Assembly (NCBI GenBank): GCA_035578155.1
Contig: JAPWDM010000049.1
Coordinates: forward strand, 620,001-684,000
Source: Brachynemurus nebulosus
Lineage: Eukaryota > Arthropoda > Insecta > Neuroptera > Myrmeleontidae
Direction: 5' to 3'
Length of the DNA: 64,000 nt
Shown here piece after piece: positions 35,300 to 49,311 of the stretch; position 1 is the first letter of the stretch, and each line of letters opens with the position of its first letter. Both the position numbers and the translations under genes were made by a program. The notes below the pieces were generated by a model. The model saw nothing but the letters and a program-made list of their open reading frames with translations, did no database searches and had not been told where the DNA came from.

Positions 35300-36540
35300 A
35301 ATTATTTTCATATTTATTTATAATTTGGATTTTCACAAAATAAATCTTTCAAGTGTAAAAATAATTATATTTTTCTATAATTATGTTTACCCTTGATATT
35401 TAGCCATCATTTAAAAGCAGTTCTACCAACACTATAAGATTCTTAAAATGTATTTCTTGAAAACAAAATATCGGTACAATATTTTTCGCAAAGCAACTAC
35501 TTTTTCTCTTTTGGCGTAACTTTAACTCCTTTAATTTTTATTTAGTTGACAACAATGGGCTTTAACCTCCATTCTTCATAGTTAGCACCTATAATAGACC
35601 CCACCTATATTATTATTTTTATACTTTATTTCCCTACCTATATTTGTTATATTACAATATAATTATTATAATGTAACAGGAGGACAAAGTGGTGGAGGCT
35701 AGAATTTGAAAGCTACGCGTATGCAGCCGTATTTTTAAAAGGACTACGTCGATATACATTTGGAACTACGTAGGGAAACCGTAGAAAAACTTTCGCGAAC
35801 TCGACCTACCAGTCCAATGGGCCAAGTCAGTTTTTATCTTGTTTACCTTAAATTTAAAGCGTAACAAATAATAAGTTCCTCACGGGAATACCATAGTATT
35901 TTTTTCGATTAATTGAAAATTGCCAATCTTATGAGTTATGACTAATTATTTAGAAAAAAAAGATTTCCCCTTAAATCGATGCCATTTAGTAAAAAATCAA
36001 TTTAATCCAAAAGTTTTTTTTGAACGTTTATGAAAAATTTTCCCACTTTCAATAAATTTTATAGGCTCTATACACCCTGTATATTGGTAAACGGACAAAA
36101 GCTAACTGTGGACAGGGGTCACTTAGGTGGTTCTAAAAGGCCTATAAGTAATGGGTCTAACTGTCTTTATGACCGAGATACCGGGTGTTTCATCGATTTT
36201 AGTCATTTCTTTCTAAGATCATAACTAACGAATCATCCACTGAATTTTTTTGATATTTGGTGCACATGTTTTCCTTCCACTGCTTAAACAATTGACATAA
36301 TAGTCAGAGGAAAAATCCAGGTCCGTATTAACAAAAAAGTAATAAATTATTTTGTTCTAAAAACAACACCCTGTATATCAGAATTTTCAAAATTAGTTTA
36401 GATATTTGAAAAGAGCACAAAAAATTGACCTAAATAACATACTTTTTAGTTCCGCATTTAATTCTACGGTGGACATTTTAAAGCCGAATTTGCATTGTAC
36501 AAAAAAACTTGTTATAACATTGTAATATTTTTAGTCGAAT
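35300..36540. other. AT-rich stretch, no gene recognised
   Basis: Two ACACCCTGTATAT motifs (~36070, ~36370) suggest an old repeat, not defined further. Confidence 0.35.
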
Positions 36541-38599
<2,059 letters not shown>

Positions 38600-38911
38600 T
38601 ACTAAATTACAAAATTCACGCCAGCGAAGCCGCGGGTAACAGCTATTTATTATGAATTTTTAGGGTTTAATAATCTTGATAATTAGTTGATAATTAGAGA
38701 ATAGTTTGATTTCTAATCATCCTGATGTCATATCCTCATTAGACAGATCCCAATAGAAGTTCATTGATAAACGGTTAGTTGATTTATTATTTATATTACA
38801 AAAATTAAACAAAAAATGTTAATAATTTTCTTTATTGATTTTCTAACCACAGAAGGTTTTTTATTGGAAACCAACGGAACGCTATAAATCGAGCAGGCCT
38901 AGAAATTGTTG

Positions 38912-39000
<89 letters not shown>

Positions 39001-39410
39001 TCGTTTACAGCGTTTGCAGCGTCCGTCACCTTCCCACTGTGCCCAGTCGTGGTAATCATCAAATCCTCATTCTCTGCTTTCCATGGCTTCCACTATATCA
39101 ACAATTTCTAGGCCTGCTCGATTTACAGCGTTCCGTTGGTTTCCAATAAAAAACCTTCTGTGGTTAGAAAATCAATAAAGAAAATTATTAACATTTTTTG
39201 TTTAATTTTTGTAATATAAATAATAAATCAACTAACCGTTTATCAATGAACTTCTATTGGGATCTGTCTAATGAGGATATGACATCAGGATGATTAGAAA
39301 TCAAACTATTCTCTAATTATCAACTAATTATCAAGATTATTAAACCCTAAAAATTCATAATAAATAACTGTTACCCGCGGCTTCGCTGGCGTGAATTTTG
39401 TAATTTAGTA
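38600..39410. repeat. Near-perfect palindrome, 316-bp arms, 179-bp centre
   Basis: The left arm 38600-38915 and right arm 39095-39410 are inverted copies with only isolated mismatches (e.g. AACAGCTATTTATT versus AACAGTTATTTATT). The outer ends carry the CCGCGG-CTTCGCTGGCGTG type motif. The centre holds (TA)n 38916-38998 and a GC-richer 60-bp segment. Such high identity implies a recent inverted duplication or gene conversion between the arms. Confidence 0.9.
38994..39063 (-). pseudogene. Short Cys-rich coding relic in the palindrome centre
   Basis: Minus-strand frame: GFDDYHDWAQWEGDGRCKRCKRRY, shown here as two parts: GFDDYHDWAQWEGDG and RCKRCKRRY. The HDW...GRCKRCK pattern resembles the start of the C-terminal cysteine-rich domain of piggyBac-type transposases (HxP/W...GRCxxC). 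It is far too short to be sure, and runs directly into the TA repeat. Confidence 0.25.
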
Positions 39411-39539
39411 AAGGTAATTCTTAGTGGGTACTTCGCTAAAATTTTTGCCCCTATTTTCTTATCATAAGCTTTGATAAGCTTTATTCATTGAGAATTACCT
39501 TTGGCTAGTTATCTAGGAACAACCGGAAATTTTCAAAAA

Positions 39540-40330
39540 CTAATTTGTCATTTCTTACTCATTCAAAAATATTAAAAAAAAGACTTCGCTATTGAATTGG
39601 TCACTAAAAATGAGATTAAGCAGCACATTTTAACAAAAATTCTAGAATGTTCTATTTGTCAACTAGTAAAGATATCGAAAAATCAGTTACACAATTTAAT
39701 TGGTCATTGAAAAAGAGGCCAAATTAAACATTTTGACAAATGTTCTGGAATATCCTATTCGTCAACTAGCAAAGATATCCAAAAACAGACGTCGCTATTA
39801 AATTGGTCCGCTAAAAAGAAGCCAAATAGCATATTTTGGCAAATATTCTAAAATATTCTATTTGTCAACTAGCAAAGATATTGAAAAATCGATTGCACGA
39901 TTTAATTGTCCAACCAAAATTAAACTAATATGAACTAAATGTCCCATTTTGGCAAATATTCTAGAATGACCTATTTGTCAACTAGTATAGAATATTCTAA
40001 AACATTTACCAAAATGCTACATTTCGTATTTTTTTCGATGACTAATTAAACCGGTTTTGCGATATCTTTGTTAGTTGACAAATAAAACATTCTAGAGTTG
40101 TTATCAAATTGCGCTGCATAATCTAATTTTTAGTAACCAATTCAATAGTGAAGCCTATTTTTTTTAATATCCTCTGCTGTTTGACGAGTAGAGTATTCTA
40201 GAATTTTTGTCAGCTTACACTATTTGGCGTCTTTTACGCTGACGAATTCGTTGATGAAGATAAGTTTTCGACATCTTTGCTAGTTTTCTAAAAATCGACA
40301 CTTAGGCTGACGAGCACCAAATCAGAGAAA
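39540..40330. repeat. Foldback with ~105-bp tandem units
   Basis: TTTGTCAACTAGCAAAGATAT-type anchors at ~39655, 39758, 39862 and 39975 (spacing 103-113). The same motif appears inverted at ~40060 and ~40255. TCTAGAATGTTCTAT and ATTGAATTGGTC blocks are likewise inverted at 40086-40150. The structure is an inverted pair of short minisatellite arrays, ending near GGCTGACGAGCACCAA (40307). Confidence 0.65.
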
Positions 40331-40722
40331 TTTACTATTTTAGTTTTATAAACTACTTTAGTTAGAACTAAAGAAGTATTACACTATTTTAGCATTTTAT
40401 TACATTAGTTTTGCTCGGAGAGCTCATTCACAAGATACTTCTTTAGTTTCAACTACTTTAGTTTTCTCCAAATACTCTTTTAGTTATTAGAAATGTGTGA
40501 CGTAACATAAAAATTTTATCAGGAAAAGATAAAAATAATGATTTGGGTGGCATTCACTATAAATAAAAAATCTTCAGAGAACAAATTTCTAGTTTCTTAG
40601 TTTTTTTTCTGAAAATTTTGATAATTTATAAAAAAATTTCATCTTTTTCATTTTTCCTATTTGGCGCGCATACAACAAAATACCTTTATCTTTACCTTAT
40701 CAATATCTTTGGCCCTTTCCTT

Positions 40723-41076
40723 TACAACGCCAAAGAAAAAACTGATCCACTAAAAAAGAGGAGGGTCTACCGCCTGGACTGTTACCAGTGTAACGCCAAA
40801 TATATGGGACAAACGGGACGAAGTTTCGACACAAGATATAAGGAACACATTGGTTCACAAACACATAGCTCAAATTTCGGTCTACATATTTTGGAAACAG
40901 GTCATTTCCCCAAAACTGACCATAAACCAAAAGTTCTACACGTTTGCCAAAAAGGTATAAAATTGAATCTTTTAGATGCTCTGGAAATTAATAAATTAAA
41001 TAGTGACCCCCAAGTAGAAGTTTCTTACGATAAAAATGATCTAAATAATTCTACTTTATTGAAAATAAATTTTTAA
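40723..41076 (+). pseudogene. Penelope-like element GIY-YIG endonuclease domain (fragment)
   Basis: About 117 codons of family-like sequence in a frame open from 40618: RRVYRLDCYQCNAKYMGQTG is the GIY...YIG core (VY, then YMG); RSFDTRYKEHI supplies the conserved Arg; SNFGLHILETGH and KGIKLNLLDALEINKL follow, with the expected catalytic Glu in ALEI. This is the C-terminal endonuclease of Penelope-like retroelements, ending at a TAA 41074-41076. The reverse transcriptase and linker are absent, so it is a 5'-truncated remnant. By family, the domain nicks DNA during integration. The neighbouring hammerhead-like motif 280 bases downstream fits the element's terminal repeat. I rate the family firmly and activity as nil. 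Confidence 0.85.
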
Positions 41077-41356
41077 ACGAATATAATTACTCCAAGCTTT
41101 CAATAATTTTGGACACACCTATATTTTTTAATTTTTCATAAACAAGTCATTTAATAGAACAGTCATAATATTAGGTAAAAATAACTTTATCATGTCGGTA
41201 CCTACAAAACTGGTTTGATTGCTTTCATCTTTGTGCGTATAGTTGTTCCGAAACAAAATTTATGGATTTTTCCCAATTCAATTTCAATAATATTACAACC
41301 CTCCTACACATCTTCCTTACCCATAAATTCTCATCATTCATTTTCGTCAATCTACT

Positions 41357-41425
41357 CTGATGATGGCCGAAAGGGCTGAAAACGCGTTAAGTAAAAATAA
41401 TATTACTTTCGTGAAATTGACAAAG
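41357..41425 (+). ncRNA. Hammerhead-ribozyme-like motif downstream of the Penelope remnant
   Basis: CTGATGA (41357-41363), a short stem GGCC/GGCT with loop GAAAG, then GAAA (41378-41381), the order of the hammerhead core, followed by ACGCGTT and, 30 bases on, GTGAAATTGACAAAGTAA. Penelope-like elements are known to carry minimal hammerheads in their terminal repeats. The stem has an unpaired U and stem III pairs poorly by eye, so activity is unproven. Confidence 0.5.
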
Positions 41426-41770
41426 TAATTTAAACTTTAAATATTTTTCAATATTTAATTAAAAACCCAAAAAAAAATTAAATTACGAAAATAAGCCGAA
41501 AAGAAGGTACAAAAATGTAGGTCACCAATGTTTTTTTAAAGATACTCTTTTACATACTCCTGCTAGTGGGTAGGAATATATTTTGACTTTATTTACTCTC
41601 TTACTTACTACTTTAGTATTATACTCCATAGTGGTACACCCCAGCAATTGTTTACTCTCAAGAGAATATTTTCAATACTTCTTTAGTAAAATACTCCACA
41701 ACTGTAAATACTGCATTAGTATAGAAAGTAATTGAAATCGTCAATTTTCCACCCTTTTAGTAAAATACTA

Positions 41771-43242
41771 ACAAGGAGATGCACCCAGAGTGAAATTCGG
41801 GATTTTGATGAAACTTCGCTGGTGTGTAAAATAGGCAAAAATGACGGACCCGTATTTTTTTTATCGGCCATCTTCCACGTTTAGGGGGTGAAACCAGCCC
41901 CTAAAATTGGGAGTTCAAATCATATTTCTTAAAATATCTGGAAAACTATAAGAGATAGAGGAAAAGTTTAAATTGACGAAATGTTACTTTTTGAAAGACC
42001 TATTCATCTGTATAGGTTAAACCAGGGCCGGGTTCATAAGAGGGACTGGAGGGGCGAAAATAGGGGTAAATTTTCTTGTACAGCCTGAATGGTTCAATGT
42101 ATCAAATTTTTACTATCATAAATAGAAAGAACACCAAAAATTAGGGGACACGTGTTTTTGCGTTTTTTCGAAATATGTGTGATATCCAAGCCATATAAGG
42201 AAGAAAAAAATAGGGTAGATTATATTGCATTATTATTGATTGCAAATACCTTCTATATTTTTTTATTTTTATGTTTATTTTCATCATGAAAATGTAAATT
42301 TTTACTTTACGATAATGATTCATGTATTTTTCAGTACTTACTTAATTGGTAATTTAGCCATTTGTATATTTGGTTACTAATATTCGATATTTTTTATACC
42401 TATTTCTATCAAAGTTCCCTGGTCTGCAAGTAATGTTCAACAAGAAGCAATAATCTTCCGTTCAACAACTGCCTTTATCTTCTTCCAAATTCGTTTTTAA
42501 CCAAATAAACGCGGTTTATTTCTTTCTCAACATTCAAATTATTTTTCATATTCTTTTTGTGTTATATTGGTGTCAACCCCATTTCCCAAATCGCAAAATT
42601 TATTACAAAGCACCTGAACAGTGCGCGAAAGAGATTATTGTTTTTTGTCGAGCATTCAAACACAAGCATTCGAATAATGGTAACCAAATGTACATATGAC
42701 TAAATTACCAATTAAGTTAGTACTGAAAAATATATGAATCATTATCGGAAAGTAAAAATTTACATTTTCATGATGAAAATCAACATAAAAATTAAAAAAT
42801 ATAAAACGTGTTTGCAATCAATAATAATGCAATATAATCTACCCCATTTTTTTCTTACTTATATGGCTTGGATACCACACATATTTCGAAAAAACGTAAA
42901 AACACGTATCCCATAATTTTTCGTGCTCTTTCTATTTATGATGGTAAAAATGTGATACATTGAACCATTCAGCCCATTAGTCCGGCCTTGGTTTAATCTA
43001 TACAGATGAATAGATCTTTTAAAGAGTAATATTTTGTCAATTTAAAGTTTTCCTCTATCTCTTATAGTTTTCGGGATATCTTAAAAAATACGATTTGAAC
43101 CTCCAACTTTAGGGGCTGGTTTCACCCCCTAAACATGGAAGGTGGCCGATCAAAAAAAATATGGGTCCCTTTTTTTGCCTATTCTAAACACCAGCGAAGT
43201 TTCATCAAAATCCTGAATTTCACTCTGGGTGCATTTCCTTGT
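41771..43242. mobile_element. 1.5-kb foldback of a ~0.7-kb TIR unit
   Basis: The ends ACAAGGAGATGCACCCAGAG and its inverted copy extend into arms of ~600-670 bp (41771-~42437 and ~42680-43242) around a ~240-bp centre. Shared landmarks are AGGGGCTGGTTTCACCCCCT, CTATCTCTTATAGTTTTC and TTTCGAAAAAACG. A non-palindromic relative with one arm plus both ends lies at 47516-48206. Paired 60-codon frames in the arms are mirror images. Confidence 0.8.
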
Positions 43243-44726
43243 AAGTTAGTTACAAAATCTCCTGGTTGGTGCTCGTCAACCTTATATTCATTGATATAAC
43301 ATTCAATTCCGCTCATCTATACCTATAACCGAATTTTAGGTGTAAATTGTTTCTTAGAATAGTTTTGCTTTAAACAAATTCATACAAATAACATTTACCA
43401 ATCCCCCACATAAAAGTTTACCGACGTCCCTGAGCTTCCAATTTTACGTACTTCCCCTTGAATTTGCACCGACCACTACGTACCATTGGATTTCTGGTGT
43501 ATCTGCTATCATCAAAAACGATCGACTAGTTCCAAAATTATGCTACTTGATGAAATTTTCGGACACAGTCCTTAATTTGATCTTCCATGCATCTTGTCGT
43601 GGGCTAAAATTTAGCCTATAAAATAAAAAATAAAAAATATAGATAATCATTAATTAAAATTTTTTAACAAAAGTTTAATTAGTAAACTTTCAGCAATGTA
43701 AAATTTTCAGGGGTGATTAGTGATATATTAAATTAAAGACGGAGAAAACATTTGAATTTTGTTGCTTATTTACAAAAGTGTCCAACTTTTGCAAAAAATA
43801 ACGTGTTGCATATCTACGTTACATTTACATCGATATCATCAGAATATACATATTATCTGATATTGTGTTTCTTTATATAATCTAAAATCACGTCTTAAAT
43901 TTAAAATAACATTAAATTCCATGATTTTGTAATTTTTTTTGATGTATTATACATGAAAAAATTATAGTATTCAGTACATAGAACTAAAGCAGCAGTTATT
44001 TGAATCATGCCACCGATATTACCCATCTTGTCCCTCTATGATTAACATTTCAAACTATACGAATACGTATGAGCAGTATGAATAACTGAGTTTTTAAAAA
44101 ACACATTAGTTTTCAAAAAACACTTGTCTAGTAAGAAAAGAAATTTCCCGGACAATTAAGTAATTACAGAATATGAAAAAGGATATCCTAAATTTATCAT
44201 CCTAAATTTTATCCTAAATTTACAAAAAGGATTCCCCTAAATCTACTGTGTCATACATGGATCTGGAATTACTAGTAAATGAAGAGAAAATTTTGATTTT
44301 AGCAAGTTCCCAGAATGAAAATTCATCTACTTTACTTAACAGTTGATAATTCTTGAACAAATAGTCGTTAACTCTTTTAAACAAACCATATGGAGAAATT
44401 GTTTTGTCTCAAAATGCCGGACTTTTTACTGCCAGTTATAAGTGCAATAGATAAAAAAGAAAAAGAAAAAATCAAATATCGCAACATCAAAAAAGTGAAC
44501 CCTAGAATATAAATAAAACTAAACTATGTTGATCAAATTGAACATTATTTAGAATTATACCGTATTTCTGAAAATCTTCACCGATAGCGGCACTTGTACC
44601 AGTGAATGTATACATATCACAGCATTTTGAGTCGCCATATGCAGGACGAGTTAACTCGTCATAATCATTTAAAGAGTCAAAAACTCAATAAAAAAGCAAA
44701 TTTTTGAGAATATTTCAATCTATAAA
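43243..44726. other. AT-rich stretch, no feature recognised
   Basis: A TTGGTGCTCGTCAACC motif at ~43272 mirrors the one at 40307. Nothing else. Confidence 0.4.
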
Positions 44727-44909
44727 GCTGAGCGTCCACTAGATCGGAAACGCGGCGGAGCGCGGCGCAGTTCCGCTCTCGGAGATAAATATATCTGAAT
44801 AAATGCAGGTTCATCCACTAGGTCAACAGTGTGGCGCGGTACCACCCCAGAGATCTTATTGATGTAAGAACAGCGCCGCACCGCGTTTCCAACCGAGTGG
44901 ACGCCCAGC
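44727..44909. mobile_element. GC-rich 183-bp MITE
   Basis: GCTGAGCGTCCACTAGATCG then GAAACGCGGCG..., with the inverted right end GCTGGGCGTCCACTCGGTTG then GAAACGCGG. GC content is conspicuous against the AT-rich flanks. An internal TCCACTAGGTC echoes the ends. No target duplication recognised. Confidence 0.75.
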
Positions 44910-44933
44910 ATTAGAGTCCTTATTTTGATATAC

Positions 44934-45076
<143 letters not shown>

Positions 45077-45223
45077 CTCTCGAGTCTGTCGTTCGTGCAC
45101 GTAACCTAGATATAATTCAAAACGCATTTGAATATCTATTATCATCAAAAATCGTATCAAAAAATTACAGTAAAATCTGCAATATCCGCACCTGTACCGA
45201 TTAGATCACTCAATTTTCACAAT

Positions 45224-45295
45224 CCAACAAATACGACCATTTTACACACAGAACAATAATCAACAAACACGACCATTTAACACACAAAACAATGC
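45224..45295 (+). repeat. Tandem duplication of a ~34-bp unit
   Basis: CAACAAATACGACCATTTTA and CAACAAACACGACCATTTAA begin two consecutive units, each ending AGAACAAT / AAAACAAT. Confidence 0.7.
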
Positions 45296-47515
45296 TAAAC
45301 AGTTACTTCCACCATCAGCAATGGATATAGGCAGGTTCCGCCAAAGCATGCATAACTCATTACGCGTTCGATCACAAGGAATATGTCCGTATATGAACAT
45401 AACCGATGCACTACAATGTACCGTGTGTTCAAAGAGTCACAAACCACACAGTGGTTAAAAAGTTTTACAATTCAGAATTTTAGAAACTTTTTATTTCAAA
45501 ACTGGGGATTTCTATTTTAATTAATACCAAATAATTGTTGGGCACGGAACATAACTCACAACCAAGAATGAATTTTTACAGTACCCGATGGAAGGTATTT
45601 ATGGCCCTATGATGTACAATGTGATACAGAAAATACGAAAGAAAATTTATTTTTTTGGGCAGTTAGCATGTAGCTCTGTATTTTGAATTAACTTTCACTT
45701 CTAGACAACTTTTTCAAATTATATTTTCTTCAATTTTCGTTAATTATAGTATTTTGCTCTTAAGCCATATTTGTATTTATAAGTCCACCCTCGATACAAT
45801 CAGATATATCCAAATTTCTGTGGGTGCTTTTTAGCTTAAAACCAGATAATAACTTTTATCAAGAATACAAATTTTTGAGAAATTTGTTATAAATAAGTTT
45901 TCCAGATATTGCTAACTTTTAGGCGGACACTATGTACAAATATACATATATACATATTCACGAAATTAACAGGAAAACCAAATGTTTTGGTTTAGAATTT
46001 AATAAATATGTTGATAAAGTTTAATTAGAATTTCAAAAAAAGGAAAAGAACTTATGTTTTTGTTCAATCAAAATTTTATCTGTAAAAAAGTCATACTTCG
46101 AAAAAATATATAATTGGAACCAATATTCACTATTTATTAATCTTAATACATAGTGTATTAATTATTAGTGCTACCAATTGTATAACACGGCAATTACAAG
46201 TTTTTCGGTCTTCACCTTCATACTAGGCATCCAAACTTTGAAATGATTCTTTCTCAAAACGATGTTTCTGCACTTACGCCCTTTTTTCACCAGCTCCTCC
46301 TTGTTGAAATGGAAATCAGTAACATTGATAGATGATGGGTAACATAGAGTTCAGTTGGAAAGTATGTCCTATCTTGATCCTCACGTAACAATCTGACACT
46401 GAAATGAATGTCACTATAAACTGAACAGAGTTAGGTAGCGATCGCAAACATAATTGATTTTGGTACGAGTTCGGAGTTATTGTTAATTTTGTTTTTGGGA
46501 AAACCAGAAAATTTTGGTTGTTTCGATTGTCTTCGAATTTTGTTTATGAAAATCGACGAAATTTGAAAGAAACGTGCTACAAAAGGTTTTCAAAGGTTTA
46601 CTTTAAGGGCAAAATTTTCAAAAACTTGAGAGAGAATTCAAAAAAAAATTTTTGAAATTCTGGAGCAAAATAGGATTTGTAGCATATCTTCAATCGACAA
46701 TCGATTTCTTTAAAAATAATGTCATCAAATTTTTAAAAAATTTAAATTTATAACAACTTTGCGTTCTTCTTAAATTCCCTTAAAAATGCCCTCATGCATA
46801 TTTGTATATTAGTACCTTAGGTATCAGTAGCTAATTCCAAAATCCCCGCCTCAACAAGTTTCGAATAAGAATAGAACGGAAAATTTCTACAACTCCGTTG
46901 CCGGATTTTTTTGGGACAATCGTGTAAAAATAAATTTACCTATATTTAATATTACTTTCACATACATACTTATGTAATATAATAAAATGTTAATAATGAC
47001 AATTAGATATTTTGAAATTCAAATTTAATATTATTTAATATACATATAAATATATTAATATATAAATATGTATATAAAGAGATTTTTGTATACATAAAAT
47101 ATGAGATTTATCCCCTTTAAAAAGTGGCAAAATGTAACTCGATCTATAGCACTGACTATTTAACGAAATTTTCTCAACAAAATTTTCATTTATATGAGCA
47201 ACTAGAGTCTACAGCTATCTACACAGACGCACAATCGTTCATCATGTGTTTTCCAAGGCATAGTACAAACGTTTCGTATGTATCACTATGTGTCTGTCGG
47301 TGATGCCTTTGATGCTAGGGTTTTGTGGACGTACTGAAAATTAATTTTAGTATTATCATAATTTTCAATAAAAAGACAATTTAAATTGGTCGGACAAACA
47401 CAGAATAGACGAGTTAAAAAATTTTATTATTTTATTTATTTTTTTTCAAAGTAGATAATTATAAATAATGTAAAAAAAGAAAAATTTGATAGAGTAGTAT
47501 CTCCTACAAGGAGAT
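45296..47515. other. AT-rich stretch, nothing firmly recognised
   Basis: A 45-codon frame at 45321-45458 contains CTVCSKSHKPH and a more GC-balanced composition than its surroundings, possibly a retroelement scrap. The remainder shows no motif. Confidence 0.35.
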
Positions 47516-48206
47516 GCATCCCGACTGAATTTCGCAATCATTAACACCTGCAGACCAGAGAAATTTGACAGACATAGGTGTAAAAAATATAGAATAAGAG
47601 TAGCAAAATATACATGTGGCAAAATTACCAGAGGCATGTGGTAAAGTACTGAAAAACACATGAACCATTATCGGAAAGTAAAAATTTACACTTTTATGAT
47701 AAAATAAACATAAAAATAAGAAAATATAGAAGGTATTTGTAATCACTAATAACGCAATAATTATAATTTACCTCATTTTTTTCTTCCTTATGTGTTTTGG
47801 ATGCTACATACACTTCAGAAAAATGCAAAACCCGGTATTCCTTGGTGCTTTTTTCATTTATGATGGTAAAAATTTGATACATTAAATCACTCAGGCGGGT
47901 ACCAGAAAATTTACCTCCATTTTCACCCCTCCAGCCCTTCTTATGAACCCGATCCTGGTTTAACCGATACCGGTGAATAGGTCTTTTAAAGAGTAACAGT
48001 TCGTCAATCGAAAGTTTTCCTCTATCTCTTACAGTTTTCGAGATATCTTAAGAAATATGATATGGACCCTCAACTTTAGGGGCTAGTTTCACCCCGTAAA
48101 CGTGGAAGATAGCCGATAAAAAAACGGATCTCTTATTTTTGCCTACTCTACATAACAGAGAAGTTTGATCAAAATTGCGAATTTCACTCTCAGTGCATCT
48201 CCTTGT
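47516..48206. mobile_element. Single-unit (0.7-kb) TIR element related to the 41771-43242 foldback
   Basis: The ends ACAAGGAGATGCATCCCGAC and inverted ACAAGGAGATGCACTGAGAG. The interior follows the right arm of the foldback from the CAGACCAGAGAAATTTGA block through TTAGGGGCTAGTTTCACCCC. This is the likely ancestral, non-palindromic form. Non-coding on both strands. Confidence 0.8.
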
Positions 48207-48427
48207 TAGTATTACCCCCCTCAATATTGCCGTTTTGTAATGTTTCACAAATGTAGATGTTCCATATGTGCGAATGCGAATGTGGATATCGGCAGCCACT
48301 TTGGTATATACCATGCTATTGTATTATTTTGCTCTACTTATGTTTTCTACTTACTATAATTTACTACTTACTTATTGTTATACTGATGGATTTTTTAGTC
48401 TACTGACAACATAAGTGAGCAGGGTTA

Positions 48428-48887
48428 GGCCCGATTTACATTAACACTCCGCTCTCAGTACGATATTTCTACGCTCCCGATTCGATAAAATATTCTTACA
48501 CAATAAACAAAGAGTGTATTCACATCATCGCTCTGATATCGGTCGGTTATCAGTCACGGTTCGCTCCGGGTCCAATGCCACTCCAATATCATTACCACTC
48601 ATGTAATATTATATCGAAGCGATATCAGACTTGTTATAGCTTGTACCTATAGTGTAAACACTTTTTTGATTCCACTCCACTCCGCTTGCATTCAGTTGTC
48701 ACGAAAAGATATTTGTATCGTACTGAGACCGAACTGGGAGCGTACCTAGAGTGGCATTATAATGTGAATAGAGAATGAATAAGTACCAGCATGATATCAG
48801 CACTATAATGTGAACACAACAAGATTATATCGGAGTGAGAGTGGAGTGGGAGCGTACCGAGAGCGGAGCGTTAATGTAAATCGGGCC
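48428..48887. mobile_element. PIF/Harbinger-like MITE
   Basis: The TIRs GGCCCGATTTACATTAACAC / GGCCCGATTTACATTAACGC continue CTCCGCTCTC.GTACG and are flanked by TTA on both sides (48425-48427, 48888-48890). A 3-bp TTA duplication with G-rich termini is the PIF/Harbinger pattern. The 460-bp interior repeats GAGTGG.AGCGTAC-type blocks. No coding capacity. Confidence 0.85.
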
Positions 48888-48890
48888 TTA

Positions 48891-49309
48891 TAATGAACTT
48901 TCAGTTATAACAATCTAGAAAAGTCCCGGTTTTGTTCCATAAAATCCAATAGTAGAAAAATTCGGTTACAGTGAATCCAGCTACAGAAAACTTCCGTTTG
49001 TAACGTACCTATTGTCCGAAGTGCACCGAATAACGAATATGGAGGAAATTGTTACTAAGTTAAAAATCAAAACAAATTAAAGTAACTACAGTTATGTCTT
49101 TAATTAATTTTTATGTTTCATTTCGTCCAATATTATGAAGTTTTCGTTAAAAAAAAAATTAAAATAAAAAGACAACATTGTTTGTGATTTAATATTAAGG
49201 GTATATAGGTATGTTCCGGCGTATAACGCGCACACCAATTTTGATATCAGAAAATGAATATAATGAACTTTTTTTAATAACTTACAATAGATAAGTGTAT
49301 ACACTGGCG
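48891..49309. other. No feature recognised
   Basis: AT-rich, no frame or repeat supported. Confidence 0.4.
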
Positions 49310-49311
49310 GA

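Noticed and set aside
36061..36375. Element delimited by two ACACCCTGTATAT motifs
   Set aside because: The motifs are in the same orientation and no inverted ends or target duplications could be found.
42141..42916. Two matching 60-codon frames
   Set aside because: Same reason: opposite arms of the foldback at 41771-43242.
45321..45458. 45-codon frame with CTVCSKSHKPH
   Set aside because: Possible zinc-knuckle scrap, but flanking frames are closed and no second motif supports it.
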